A stretch of 64,000 bases of DNA from Byssochlamys sp. IMV 00236 (taxonomy: Eukaryota; Ascomycota; Eurotiomycetes; Eurotiales; Thermoascaceae): contig MSJH02000808.1 of the NCBI GenBank assembly GCA_001931875.2, positions 370,773 to 434,772 on the forward strand. The letters run 5' to 3'. The position numbers and the translations under genes are program-made. Shown one piece after another: positions 10,921-23,188 of this stretch (its first letter is position 1; every line of letters starts with the position of its first letter). The notes below the pieces were generated by a model. The model saw only the letters and a program-made list of their open reading frames with translations. It had not been told where the DNA came from and ran no database searches.

Positions 10921-13255
10921 ATGGACAGACGTACACCATACACATTGAGCGTCCTTGCGCCCAGCCAGGACGGCAGCGATGAATCTCGCACCCAGATCCA
11001 AGCCCGCCTCCGCGAATTTATCCTCGCCTTCCAGTTGGATAATGCCTTTATCTACAGGTAAGGGAGTTTGAAGGTGGAAGTCTGAGATTTCATACTCACA
11101 TTTCGATCAGAGATCAACTCCGACAGAACGTCCTAGTGAAGCAGTACTACTGTGACATCGACATCGCACACTTGATTTCTTACAATGAGGAATTGGCGCA
11201 CAAGCTCACGACGGAACCGGCAGACATTATTCCTCTGGTGAGTAACGCTTTCTGCCTAATACCCTCTGGGGCGCTCTTCTAAACAGATACGTACTCCAGT
11301 TCGAAGCTGCGCTTCAGGAATGCACTCAGAGAATCGTCTATCCTTCAGAGCGAGATGTGGTAGTGCCACCCCACCAGCTGCTCATCCATTCCAGCGTGAC
11401 ACACATCTCGATTCGTGATCTGAACGCAACAAATATCTCGCACCTCGTCCGTATTCCTGGAATAGTCATTGGTGCATCCACGCTGTCCTCAAAAGCGACG
11501 CTCGTCCACATTGAGTGTAAAAGCTGCTCGCACACCGAAAACATTGCGGTTGAAGGTGGTTTCTCTGGTCTTACGCTACCCAGACAGTGTGGACGCCCTA
11601 AGCAACCCGGTGATCAGCCTGGCCAGGCGTGTCCACTCGATCCATACGTAGTGGTACACGAGAAATCTCAGTTCATCGACCAACAGGTCCTCAAGCTCCA
11701 AGAAGCACCCGACCAGGTGCCTGTCGGTGAGTTGCCGCGTCACATCTTGGTCTCTGCAGACCGTTACCTCGCCAACCGAGTTGTTCCCGGATCACGATGT
11801 ACTGTGATGGGTGTCTTCTCGATCTACCAGGCCAAGGGCGGCAGGTCGAATGCTGCTGTCGCTATTCGAAACCCGTATGTGCGTGCCGTGGGTATCAGCA
11901 GCGACGTGGATCACACCGCCAAAGGCAACGCCGTTTTCACAGAAGAGGAGGAACAGGAGTTCTTGGAGATGAGCCGCCGGCCGGACCTCTACGAAACTTT
12001 CGCCAAGAGTATCGCCCCCTCCATTTACGGAAATCTGGACATCAAGAAGGCCATCGCATGTCTGCTCATGGGTGGATCGAAGAAGATTCTGCCTGATGGG
12101 ATGAAGCTCCGTGGAGACATCAACGTGCTTCTTCTGGGAGACCCCGGTACTGCCAAATCGCAGCTGCTCAAGTTCGTCGAGAAGGCGTCCCCTATCGCTA
12201 TCTACACGTCCGGTAAGGGATCCTCAGCGGCTGGTCTGACAGCCTCTGTGCAAAGAGATAATACTACTCGAGAGTTCTATCTGGAAGGAGGTGCGATGGT
12301 GCTCGCCGATGGCGGTGTTGTCTGCATTGACGAGTTCGACAAGATGAGGGATGAGGATCGGGTGGCAATCCACGAAGCCATGGAGCAGCAAACTATCTCC
12401 ATTGCCAAGGCAGGTATCACGACGATTCTAAATGCCAGAACCTCCGTGTTGGCAGCGGCAAACCCGATCTTTGGTCGATATGACGATCTGAAAACTCCCG
12501 GAGAGAATATCGACTTCCAGACCACTATCCTCTCGCGTTTCGATATGATTTTCATTGTCCGCGATGACCATGAGAGGAGCCGTGATGAGCGCATTGCGCG
12601 ACACGTTATGGGTATCCACATGGGAGGAAGAGGCGTGGAGGAACAGGTAGAGGCAGAGATCCCAGTGGAAAAGATGAGACGGTATATCAGCTACTGCAAG
12701 AGGTATATTATGATTCTCTTTCCCATTTGTGCCCATCAGGCTCAAGCTGACATTCGCTATAGTCGCTGTGCGCCCCAGCTCTCCCCCGAAGCGGCGGAGA
12801 AGCTCTCCTCCCACTTTGTTTCCATCAGGAAACAGGTGCACCGAGCAGAACTCGATGCTAATGCACGTTCTTCCATCCCAATTACGGTGCGTCAACTCGA
12901 GGCTATCATCCGTATCACGGAGTCGCTCGCCAAACTCACTTTGTCTCCCGTCGTCACTGAGGCCCACGTGGACGAGGCCATCCGTCTATTCCTGGCTTCC
13001 ACCATGGACGCCGTGACGCAGGGTGAGGGACAGGGCAGCAAGGAGCTTATGGAAGAAGTCGGCAAGGTCGAGGAAGAACTGAAGCGCCGCCTGCCTATCG
13101 GCTGGAGCACCAGTCTGGCTACGCTGCGCCGTGAGTTTGTGGACGGGCGAGGATACACTGAGCAGGCGCTCAATCGGGCCTTGGTGGTTCTCCAACGGAG
13201 AGACACGATACAGATCCGATCCGGAGGGTCCCAGATCTATCGCAATGGAGTTTGA
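10921..13255 (+). CDS. mcm5: MCM5 (Cdc46), replicative helicase subunit
   Basis: Subunit of the MCM2-7 hexamer, the ATP-driven replicative helicase loaded at origins in G1. Exons are 10921-11057, 11111-11237, 11300-12702 and 12763-13255, giving 719 residues with continuous phase. The N-terminal block [17 protein letters not shown] follows the Mcm5 family. Zinc-finger cysteines lie near residues 161, 164, 185 and 199. Walker [10 protein letters not shown] is at 368-376, Walker B with the MCM signature IDEFDKM at about 431-437, and the arginine finger SRFD near 501. A C-terminal winged-helix region follows ([12 protein letters not shown]). The third intron (12703-12762, 60 nt) keeps frame and lacks a stop, so retention would insert 20 residues. 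Length is typical for fungal Mcm5. Confidence 0.97.
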
Positions 13256-14618
13256 GATAACGATATCCCTTCCTAGTCTGTTTGGTGTACTCTGCTCGCT
13301 CCGATTTATGATGACGATATCATTGTTGCGGTGTATATGGAAAGATTTTACGTTAGAGATTTGTTTTCGGGTCTATTCGTTTGGGGCATCTGGACAGTGG
13401 AAACAGAGGGCTTTGCAACGGCGGATGATACAGCATTCGCGCACTACTAACTAGTTACGTGGCTGGAGTCTAGGCGTTCTTCCAGATCAATGTATAATGC
13501 AGTAATATGCAGTGCTCTGTACCTTGCGGATCATCATTTTTATTTCAATCGCGTATGACCTTTCTACCCTATTTCGCAGTCGGTTTCTGAATATGCTCAA
13601 GCCTTCCATCTAGCAATTGAATCTAGTCCGTCGAAGATCTCAAGATGAAGAACAATCATCTGATCCTCAGGGTTCTCTGCTCCGCACTCAAAAATAGACT
13701 GATCAGACGATACATCTATGCATAAAGTAACCTGCAGATCCTGAAACCCATGACGTTGCATGAGAATAAATCATACACTAGTCAGTTATCATACACTAAA
13801 AAATAATCATTATTACATTACATACTATAACTGCCTAGGTACCTAACTAGCAGACAAGCAGTCATAACAGTTCACTCAACTCTAAAATAGCGCCCCCCTC
13901 TCCCATTATTCACGAACAACTCCCACAAAAGTCCATGACCCATGAGCCAACTTTCAAACTATAGAGTAGATAGACTGCTGGGATCATCTGAAACAAGCTG
14001 AGACGGACGAACGACGCAAGGGCAAAAGAATATTCCCCGCTTTTTGGCTTTTCCCGGCGCTATCCATCCAAATGCTCGGTCGTTTTCCTGCAGAGAAAAA
14101 TAGAGTGTTCTATGGAGACACGAAGGTTAGAATAGGAAATTGATTCGCGACGCATTGTATTTTATGTCCTTTTTGGTTTTTTTTAGGGAGGGGGAGGGTT
14201 CGATAACGGTTTTCTGGTCTGGTTGTTCGGGATAGTAGATGCTACAGTAGACTATAATTCGTTACGCTTTGTTGCCTGAGGAAAACAAAGCCTGCCCCGC
14301 GGAGGTCTTGGTCTTGAAGCGGGGTGTCTCTCGCAACGGGACAGGGAGATTGTTCATACTCATACATATTACTATTGGAGCAGGTAAATTGGTTTGAGAA
14401 CTTGGGATGTTTAATTGGGGTGATTCTGAACTTTCTGGAAAGCTTCTAGGCTTGTCAATTGAGTCGAGTTTGACATTTGACGTTTGATTTATCACCTACC
14501 TAGCTGGTGTTGGCGCCGCCAGCAATAATACTCGTCTACGCGATATAACGAAAGATCAAGACGCATTCGCAACTGACACTCCTCGAATACATCTCCTATA
14601 GCGTTCACATCTGCAAAT
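13256..14618. other. Intergenic region, no gene seen
   Basis: About 1.36 kb of A+T-rich sequence holding the mcm5 3' flank and the ribokinase promoter. A G-run followed by T-runs lies near 14170-14200. Small open frames look random. Confidence 0.5.
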
Positions 14619-15767
14619 ATGGCGCCTCTCATCCGCGTCATTGGATCTCTCAATGCCGACATGGTCTCGGTGACTCCGCGCTTCCCCGACCCGGGCGAGA
14701 CTATCACTGCAACGTCGTTCTTCACCAGCGCCGGAGGAAAGGGTGCGAACCAGGCTGTCGCATGTGGACGACTCTCGCGACCGCAGCCCTCCTCGACGGC
14801 ATCCGTGGCTGCAAAGGAAGAAGTGAAGGTGGAAATGGTAGGCGCGGTGGGAGGACTAGATGGACACTTCCAGGCTTTACTACGACCGACGCTGGAGAAG
14901 TCCGGACTGGATACAACAAGGGTGCGAACAATTAGCGATGCATACACTGGAGTTGCGGTCATTGTGGTGGATTCTTCTGCTGGCGGAGAGAATCGCATCT
15001 TTTTCTCCCCCGGGGCGAATTACTCGGGCATGCAGCCGATTCCTGAAGTCGTGGGGACAGCATTGGCGGCGCCGATTCCAGATGTGATTGTCATGCAGGG
15101 TGAGATTCCCGTTGAGACTACGATTGCTATCTTGCGGGACATCGCTGCTTGGAAGAAGACTGCGAGAAGCCAAGGCAAGAAGGGCATTGAGTTGGGGCCG
15201 GATGTCATCCTCAATCCGGCGCCTGCGCCTCCAGAGGGTCTCCCAGAAGATGTCTATGCAGCAGTTGACCACCTGATTATGAATGAGACTGAGGCAGAGC
15301 TGATGACGCCGAAGAATGAGCAGCTGCTCAAAGTTGTCCCGGATGCGGAGGGTGAAAGTGGTAAGGAGAAGGTGGCGCGATACTTCCACAAGTTGGGCGT
15401 CAGCTTTGTCCTGGTCACACTCGGTGCACAGGGTGTCTGGTACAGTGCCACCGATCCTGGGCAGTCTGGAGCGGCAGACGGCGTGACCAGATTCGTCAAT
15501 GAAGCCCCCGCAGCGAAGGTAGACAAGGTCGTGGATACAACAGCAGCTGGAGACACCTTTGCCGGCGCATATGCGGTGCAGGTTGCTCGTTGGCGAGAGC
15601 AGCGACGCGCAAAGGGCAAGGCTGGGGAAGATCTGGCGCCTGAGGACAAGAAGGAACGGTATCAGAGTGCGATGAGCGACGCCATAGGAACGGCCACGAG
15701 GGCAGCTGCGCGCTGCGTCGAGAGACAGGGTGCCATGGATAGTATCCCGTGGCAAGATGAGATCTGA
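14619..15767 (+). CDS. Ribokinase (PfkB family)
   Basis: ATP-dependent phosphorylation of D-ribose to ribose 5-phosphate, feeding the pentose phosphate and nucleotide pathways; cytosolic. Single exon, 382 codons. The N-terminal GSLNADMV (9-16) and PfkB signature 1 GGKGANQA (39-46) bind sugar. NETE (222-225) and VTLGAQG (266-272) are typical of the nucleotide/metal region. PfkB signature 2 reads DTTAAGDTFAGAY from 306, with the catalytic base Asp312. The usual GAGD is AAGD here, a known tolerated variation in ribokinases. At 382 residues it is longer than bacterial ribokinase (about 310). Extra length lies in loops at about 54-72 and 328-347. The start follows an A-rich context and the motif spacing fits. 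Confidence 0.92.
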   Translation: MAPLIRVIGSLNADMVSVTPRFPDPGETITATSFFTSAGGKGANQAVACGRLSRPQPSSTASVAAKEEVKVEMVGAVGGLDGHFQALLRPTLEKSGLDTTRVRTISDAYTGVAVIVVDSSAGGENRIFFSPGANYSGMQPIPEVVGTALAAPIPDVIVMQGEIPVETTIAILRDIAAWKKTARSQGKKGIELGPDVILNPAPAPPEGLPEDVYAAVDHLIMNETEAELMTPKNEQLLKVVPDAEGESGKEKVARYFHKLGVSFVLVTLGAQGVWYSATDPGQSGAADGVTRFVNEAPAAKVDKVVDTTAAGDTFAGAYAVQVARWREQRRAKGKAGEDLAPEDKKERYQSAMSDAIGTATRAAARCVERQGAMDSIPWQDEI

Positions 15768-17872
15768 AAAGGGCAATCGGATGGAATGAGCATGACGACA
15801 GTGATGTAGAGTAAGGTACAGTGAGACATAATCACCCCTCGTCTTCCTCCAGTATATAGAGTATTATATAATAGATCAATTCCTTGCTGCCTCAGGTCCC
15901 AGTATCTAAAAGTCAGGAGCACGAGCTGGGTTATCATCCTCGCTCCTTTTGAACGGTAGGGCTAGCCTTGACTGAACGTGCCCCTTAGAGAGGGGCATAT
16001 CTACTCTTGTATCAATCCTATGATTCCTATCAAAGGAGTATGAGCGTCCCTTTTCTTTTCTGGAAATGTGACCATGAGGGGGGCCTACGCGGTGGATCGA
16101 AGAACGTTCTTCTGCATCCCTAGATACCGTTGCCATCGACGCACGAGACGATGCCACCCGATTACCCAGGCAAGCTTTGGTACATTCCTCTGGTGTTTAC
16201 ACGATATACAATTGGCGGCCACGCCCGGTCAGACTCGTAGGCCACATACATTCTCCCCCCACCACGGCGGCAAAAGAAACCTACCATAGATATGATGTGG
16301 TCATTGCATTGATCCGAGAGTCCGAGGTAAATCCCACGGAGTATTACTTTCCGTTCTTACCGTATACTAGCCCTCTTCTGGCCCCCATCTTGGAAGCGGG
16401 GATATAATAATTTAGTCTATACATAACTAGTAGCTATTCTATGGTAATCCGGCTATAACATCATGGGGATGAAACATTACTGAAAGCATCACATGCCATG
16501 TTCCCCCGTGCGGTGCAATGATGGGCTCCCTGACGACGTCAAGGAGAGACCAATTCAGCACACCATCCAGCGTAGCGCTCCCCTCGGCAGCAGAGACGGG
16601 ATCAAAAGCAAGAAGGGTGAGAACTAGCAGTGAAACGAACCCGGGATGCGCTCCTGGGAACTGTCCAGTCGCATTGAAGTGTAGAGCATAGATGCGATCT
16701 TGAGGTCGAGCGGTATCGATACCTGGTAATGGCTGGTTCTGGTCAGGGAACGGGGCGTAACCACCGATACGACGCGGGCGATTTCGGTACGGGACGAGCG
16801 TGGAGTCGCGCGCTGGGGCAGGTACCCGTTGCGTGGCTTCTGGGCGGAGAGGTACCTGCGCGCGTCGAGACAACGGTACGATACGCGTCCGTATGGCGTC
16901 GGTATTCCCGTCACGACGCGCAGTTTCGCCACGTACAGAGCGACAGCTGCAGGGCCGGCGCATTGACGGGACGATCAAGAGCGCTCAGGAACTGGAATTA
17001 ACCAGTCGCAACTCGATTATCAGCATTGATGGTGGCAGCGCGCCTTGCGTCAAGTCCATCTGAGAAGCTTCAGCGCGGAAGCTGGAGCCAGACACGACGC
17101 GCTGCGGTGGTATCTCTCACGATCGTCAAATTCTCGAATAGGTAAAATTGTTCACAGGAGCCATCAATGATCACCCAAGGAATTCCTTCTCCGCCTCCCG
17201 AAGCACTGTCGAACAAGCATAGCTGACCGCGGTGGGAACCTGCATAGTTTAAACGATTCCTCTGGACCGTGCTTAGAGTCGATATACATTCGCTCAATGC
17301 CCACCTTCTTCAGCTCTCTTCTCTCTTCCTACAGTTGTCTCTCTCAGACTGCATAGAAAGTGGTTTGGGTCGAAGGTCCTCTGTCTGCCTCTCTTTTCCA
17401 TCTCTCTCTCTCTCTCTCTCTCTGTCTCCTATATTATATCTGCTCTAGCTTAATACGTGATCTAATATCAGATCTGCTTGCTCTCTGTGCGACGGCGCCC
17501 ACTTCCGGTCCATCTACATACCGCCTGTGTTGCTCTGACGGATTCCGCCGTTCTAATAACAACCTCCATCTCTTCGACACGTCTGAGCAAGCGTATTTAA
17601 GATTGTTTCGCGCAGATCCCCCGAGATCTTTTTCTCTCTTTCTTCCTACCTGACCTCATCACATCAACACACGAACTCGATCTACCTTATCCGTGCTCGA
17701 CTCTACTACTCTAGTTCAACCACGCTAAGCGCGCTCCCGCACCAAAACAACCACGATCATCACGTCTGAAACCGCGAACTGCCCGCGCTCGACTGCCTAT
17801 TCCAAGTCGCGCTGAATAAGTTAGCCTATTAATAGTTCGCTATAACTATCTCGCGACAATTGCTTTTCCGAC
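15768..17872. other. Intergenic region and probable long 5' leader
   Basis: No convincing gene in 2.1 kb. A G+C/CpG-rich block at about 16600-17060 is open in several frames on both strands, the longest a 179-codon minus frame, with no recognisable protein. From about 17290 to 17872 the + strand is strongly pyrimidine-rich and includes a CT microsatellite; this is probably the leader and core promoter of the following gene. Confidence 0.45.
17401..17423 (+). repeat. (CT)n microsatellite
   Basis: An uninterrupted TC dinucleotide run within a pyrimidine-rich tract. CT-rich tracts are common in fungal core promoters and leaders just before the transcription start. Confidence 0.85.
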
Positions 17873-19052
17873 ATGGCTACTTTAACCATGAGCCCCGCTG
17901 TCCGTCAGCCGTTTGCCAGTGTGGACGGCCCGCGTATCCGGTCCCTGCTGAAGACCAAGATGAACCTCACCAACCAGCAGAATGGTATGTCTAGATAACA
18001 TCTGAATTCATATATACGCGTTTTTATATCCAATGGCACGTTCTAACCTTCCCAAAGGCGCCTCCCCGCTCTCTCTGAAGCGTCCTGCCACCTCCGACTC
18101 GGATTCGGAGAACGTCGATCCCGCGACTTTCGGCCTGTCCATCAAGCGCAAGCGTTGCTCCGATGATGATGACCTGTCCAAGGAAAACCTGAAGCCGGCT
18201 AAGACGTCTCGCTTCGTCTTGACTACTGTCGAGTCCAATGTGACTCTCAAGGCTACTCCATTGAGCACTCGTACCAGCCGTGCCTCAACCCCTGCGTCGA
18301 CCCAGATCAAGCCGGCCGGACGTTCCCCTCAGATGAAGGCTCGCAAGGTCTTCGGTCGTCGCTCAGTCAACACCAGCCGCGTCGAGCCTGTTATTCCCAA
18401 ACGTGCTCCAGTTTCTCGTGCTCCATTCTCCATCACCACGGCCTTGTCGACCGGAAAGTCCAAGGCTTCCTCTCGCCCCAAGCCCAGCACTTGGTTCTTT
18501 GACATCCACGTCGACTCAGAGCAGGATGAAATGACCAACTTGATGCAGCACTCAACCTGCGTCCTCGACATCAGCGATGACGAGGGCAAGGGCAAGACCG
18601 ATGGCCGCGGCAAGGAAAACATTCCTCCGCACGAATTGGGTATCCAGCTCGCAAGCTCTACTAACGTCTCTGTCGCTACTTCCCGCAAGAACATGAAGAC
18701 GATCGAGCCTCGCTCTCCCCTTGGAGAGCTGGACGCTACCGATTACTACGCAGATGGCTGCCACTCTCTTTCTGTCGCTGTCATTTACGATGAAGAGCCC
18801 CAATCGACCTCTGAGAAGATCGCCGACATTCCATCCGTCCAGGCTCCTAAGAAGCCAGAGCAGGCCAACATTGCTTCTATTTCCTCCTTGCTCGCGGCCA
18901 CCGCTCCAGTTAAGGAAGACGCTCCTAAGACCGCAACCACTACTCCCACTGAGACTGATATTGAGATCTGGGAGAGCGGTAGCGCCGCCGAAGAGGCCGC
19001 AGCTAACGCTTCTACCGATGGCGCTGAGCCTGCCAACATCTTCTCTTCGTAG
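17873..19052 (+). CDS. Disordered nuclear-type protein with KEN and D-box motifs
   Basis: Two exons, 17873-17984 and 18058-19052, giving 368 residues. The 73-nt intron has a GTATGT donor, a CTAAC branch and an AAG acceptor, with phase kept. I do not recognise a named family. The protein is Ser/Thr/Pro/Lys-rich and mostly disordered. Visible short motifs are SKENLK near residue 73, GKENIPP near 213, and RSPLGEL near 249, which fits the D-box pattern RxxLxxL. Basic clusters such as KRKR could be nuclear-localisation signals. The best-ordered segment is STWFFDIHVDSEQDEM followed by an acidic patch (near 170-200). Two KEN boxes and a D-box suggest a target of the anaphase-promoting complex, destroyed at mitotic exit, but this is inference from motifs. 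An ACGCGT lies inside the intron at 18016-18021. Confidence 0.75.
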
Positions 19053-21092
19053 AATTGTTTCGATTTCAGTCACTCTAGCGCGGCGTTGACAGGTTCACTG
19101 CTTGGCAGGTGGCCCCTTCTTCTACTGTAAAGGCGTTGGGCACAAATGGATAGCGGCACTCATGGCGTTTCTTCGGACTTTCGTTTTCTACAATACCCCA
19201 TTTCGAATCTGATAGGAAAGGAAGCAAGCATTCTCTTTTTTTTTTCTCAAATCTCATCACATTGCTCACCAATCTTAATTTCCTGCTATTCTTGACAAAT
19301 TCAACCTGAACATCCGCGTCGACTGACTACTCTCCGGAGTAGTGTATGTCCGCAGCATTCAGTTCCCACATACTAGCGTTGACTGGGTGCTCCATCTCGG
19401 TGGAGCAGCGCGCATGTCCGCGATGTGGCCTGGAAAGAAGCATAGCAGGTGCTCCTCGTCCTCATCCTCCCACCGCTTTTTCCACCTCTTTCTAGCTTGC
19501 TTCCTTTTTCTATCTTGTCTGGTTGTCGATCTCCAGGAACGGATTAGTTGTCTCAAAAGCTTCTTTTCTGGACGCGGGTCTACAGCAGTGGCTTTGTCTT
19601 TTATTGCAAGGGGGAACTTCGGATCGGCGTCCCGGTAATTTATCATCCTATGGTGTTTGAGTCTGAGTCAGTTCTTATTGTTTCTTGCATCTAAGCGCGT
19701 TTGTCTATTTCCAAATTCCCTAATTTTATCCCTGTTTTTCTGAATTTATTCTCTCGAGTTTCGTTCATGTTTGAATTTTTGAGTTTCACAGTTCGGTTCG
19801 GATTTTACGGTACATGTTTGAATGCCCCTGATGTCATGTCACATACGAGTTTCCGATGCGATGGACGACGGATATGAATTTATTGAAATGAATGCACATA
19901 CGAGGAAACAAACCATGTCATGTCAGTCATGTCACCTTATGTATGTACTTAATGATCGTTACGCAGTATAATGGCAATAGAATGGGATTGAATGAAAAAA
20001 ACATCATATCTACTACTCCGTAGAGTATAGTAGATACCGACCCCTGAAGAAAGACCAGATCTTAATTAACTATAGTCTGACGGATGAGTTCATGCAGGGT
20101 CTGGTCTATCCAGATTTCCACGGGGTGCAGAGCGTGGAGAAAAAAAACGTCCCGTAGGCGTAGACTAGATAGACTATTTCTTTTGTTCATAGATAGTCCA
20201 GACTTGTCCGCGCAAGGGATGAAACTAGTGTGTCGATAGATCGGTCTCTTAAGTGGAGTTGGGGATCCGCGCTAGATATTAATTATTGAAATTTGAGGGG
20301 AAAGTGAGATTTAGGGGGTAGAATGGGTTTTTGAGTCGAGATCTAACTAATAAATTACGTTATCTAGTAGTGAATAGGAAGTTGGTGGTTGATGGTTTGG
20401 ATTTAAGATGACTTTTCTGTTTATAAGGCGGTGGTGGTTGTGGTTGTTGGTAATTTCCGCGAGATATAAATTAGACACGGGTTGTAGTCTGCTGTATGTA
20501 TATATACAGTAGTTACATCAAAGTATAGTTATGACTATATAGCATAAGGGAATTATGCATAGTATTAAGGACTCAACAAACTCGAACCTAAGCCTGGAGT
20601 ACTATCTGAACCATAACGGCTGTACCCTATGCGTATAGATAAGGTTTGTGTATGTAAGTAACTAGGTAACTAACTAGCCGTTGTGATCAATGATATTCCA
20701 TATTCTCGGTTTACTAACATTTTATCTCTTTATTTATTGTTCTGCCGATGTTTAATTACTCCTATTTGCTTCTTTTTCTATATTCTTTGCTATGCCAGTG
20801 GAATTCAACGGAGAGGGCGGGCCGTTCTGACCAAACCCGTGGATAATATAACCGGGGGGTGATATCGTGTATGAGCGGAGTTGGCCTGGAAGATGTATTG
20901 GTTATGTTTATTCTGCGTTTGAGTACATTTTTTGGGCGAGGGAATCCCCACTGGATTTACATACGAAGGGTGATGTGTATGAAAGCTCGGAAGAGGATTG
21001 ACAGATATTGGTTGCTTCTGATTTATTTCTTGCTCTTTATTCGAATGGGACGTTGTTCGTAATTAGGTATCGAAACATCAAGTCCTAAATGA
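19053..21092. other. Long A+T-rich intergenic region, no gene seen
   Basis: Two kilobases with frequent stops in all frames, between the 3' ends of two convergent genes. Short repeats of TGTCATGTCA-like sequence occur near 19830-19940. I see no RNA gene, transposon terminus or recognisable coding remnant. Confidence 0.5.
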
Positions 21093-23188
21093 TTAATATA
21101 CCTCCTCGTCGTCATCTTCCTCATCGTCAAGCTCTTCTATCTCCTCGTCTACCTCTTCTTCATCTCCTTGTGCGCTTTCTATAGCCGCTGCTGCGGCGGA
21201 TGCGGTCTCTTCCATCATCATCTCCTCCCGCTCACGAGCCTCTTCTTCACCCTCGCTGATATCCGCGGCAAATTGATCCGTGATGATATCTTCATCTTCA
21301 ACCTTGATCTTCGTTCCGTCCGCGGCGACGACGGATGGCGTATCTTCTGCTTCTGGCGTCTCAGTCGTCTCTGCTGTTCCCACATCTTGAGGCCTAGTCC
21401 CGCCTTTTCCAGTAGAAATGCCACCCCGCCAGTTAGGAGAGCCTTTGATATGTCCACGGACTTCGGTGGCTAGTTGCGTCTCCCTCGAGGATGCGGTAGC
21501 CGGGTCGAGCGTGAAATTGGCCAGGTCCGCCTCCGTGGCAGCGTGATCGGGGAATGCAACTATGCGCTCAAACTCAGCATCATCTGTGGCGCGATTCTCT
21601 GCCATCAATGTTTGCACCTTGGCCCGCATGATTGTCTTCGCTTTTGCAAGTGTACCATTACCATACCAACCATCGATCAGTATGTCGCATGTCGAGCGCA
21701 AGAAACCTGGAGGAGGACCCGGTGGAAAAAGAATGCTGCGCAGGAGAGGATCAGTAATATCGCAGATCATCCAAAGTTTGCCGTCTAGCGGCAATGGTGG
21801 CTGTCCTGTGAACAGGTGTGATGTACTCGTGCCCGGAGCGTCAGGGCCTGCTTCTGCAGGTCGCGGTAACGTGTGCCGTCGTCCTCCTCCTCCACCACCG
21901 TCGCGTGCGACTTCTGCTTCCCGGGCGAGAAGGCGAAACATGATCGTCTGGTACTGCCGATATTCTGGCGAGGTACGAGGATCGTGACCGAACTTGACTA
22001 TAGCATCCCGCCATGGCCCAGAGCGGAAGATGTACCCTACGTAGGGCACGGCATGACGAAGACAATAACGCTCATCATGAGTGGGAAGTAGATTGCGCAA
22101 TGCCCGACGTGTCCAAAGCGGACGCTCTTCAAATAACTTCTTGACAGTAGCGATTGTGTCCTGTAGGTTCTTCTCCAGTGTTTCAATGGGCGGACAACTC
22201 TCCCGCGGAGCTGATGGTACCTCCTGGATGTCATACGTAACAAGATAAGTAAGCACCTTTGGCGCTTGCTGGGTGTTGACAGTTGTGACCTTGCCCGACG
22301 TATCGATGGATTGCTTTACTGTTGGATTTTGTCGATACCTAATTCAGTCAGCAAGTGGCATTTCGACGTGGCTTTTCTTGAGACATACATATAGTTGAAG
22401 GGGACATCCCCATGGCTGAACGAAGGCGGAGGGATTATGTCTAGATTAGACCCTGCTCCTCTGCTCATATCGAGGTCGAATTCTTTCATCTTTTCGTCTA
22501 TGCTGTGTAAGTACAGGGGAAACTGTTCGAAGGGTCAATATACGATATAGCCTTACAGTCGAAAGGGAGGATATGCTCTTTGAATTTCTGTGTGAAAGCG
22601 CTCCCGGTTGTCGAGTACACGTAATCGGGCATATCTAGGAAACGTAAGAGAGGTGTTTGAACCACTACCAGTCATTGAGTACTTACTCCGGAAGACATGG
22701 GTCCTGTCAACCATGCCAACTGCCTCGACATGATACTTGCCTACGTTGTCGCGCAGGCTTTTAAGTCGGTCTTTCGCCGTTCGTCTCTCGTTTTCAGCGG
22801 CAGGGTCCGCGGTGAACGGCTCTTCAGACCCCCGTTTCCGCTTGCGCCCAGTCCATTTCGGGACAGTGACTTTGAGGACGATATTATTTGATGGGAGACT
22901 GGATGATTGAACTGGTCTCGCCATAGGGTCCTCCGGCCGGATGTTGAGGTTTGCTGGAGTATCCGCCTTCTGCGGTTTGAGAATCTGACATGCATTCTGT
23001 CAGGTGATTGCGTGGGGTGATCTTTTGTATAGGAAGATACTCACCTTCGATATCCCAGAGTTGCCATTAAGTGTGTCTATGGCTTTGTCCACGTTTTTTA
23101 CAATTCCTGGATGCTCGACGCTCACAATTCTTCTCGAGGGTATGGGGTACCAGGGCGCTGTCCTCCCCTTTCTCTGCCCCTCTACCAT
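21093..23188 (-). CDS. TFIIIC subunit Tfc1/Sfc1 (GTF3C5 family)
   Basis: Subunit of the RNA polymerase III factor TFIIIC; the family contacts the A-box of tRNA genes. Exons are 23188-23045, 22984-22687, 22634-22557, 22497-22389 and 22338-21093, giving 624 residues in phase. Introns are 60, 52, 59 and 50 nt. The early segment VSVEHPGIVKNVDKAIDTL and the later RPLWTRRAL, followed by PYVGYIFRSGPWRDAIVKFG and DPRTSPEYRQYQT, are diagnostic of the family. The C-terminus is a long acidic tail (ends EELDDEEDDDEEVY), as in the yeast and fission yeast proteins. At the third intron I chose the acceptor at 22498 because it joins PFDYEKMKEFD, matching relatives; a nearer AG gives a 34-nt intron, which is too short. 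Divergent from rts1/parA. Confidence 0.9.

Noticed and set aside
16439..16978. 179-codon minus frame as a gene
   Set aside because: No recognisable domain; G+C-rich block open in several frames, so length alone is weak evidence.
19359..19646. Open frames on both strands (98 and 95 codons)
   Set aside because: Mirror-image frames in 3' flanking sequence, no known content.
22523..22556. 34-nt version of the third tfc1 intron
   Set aside because: Too short for a fungal spliceosomal intron; the 59-nt version gives the family sequence PFDYEKM.
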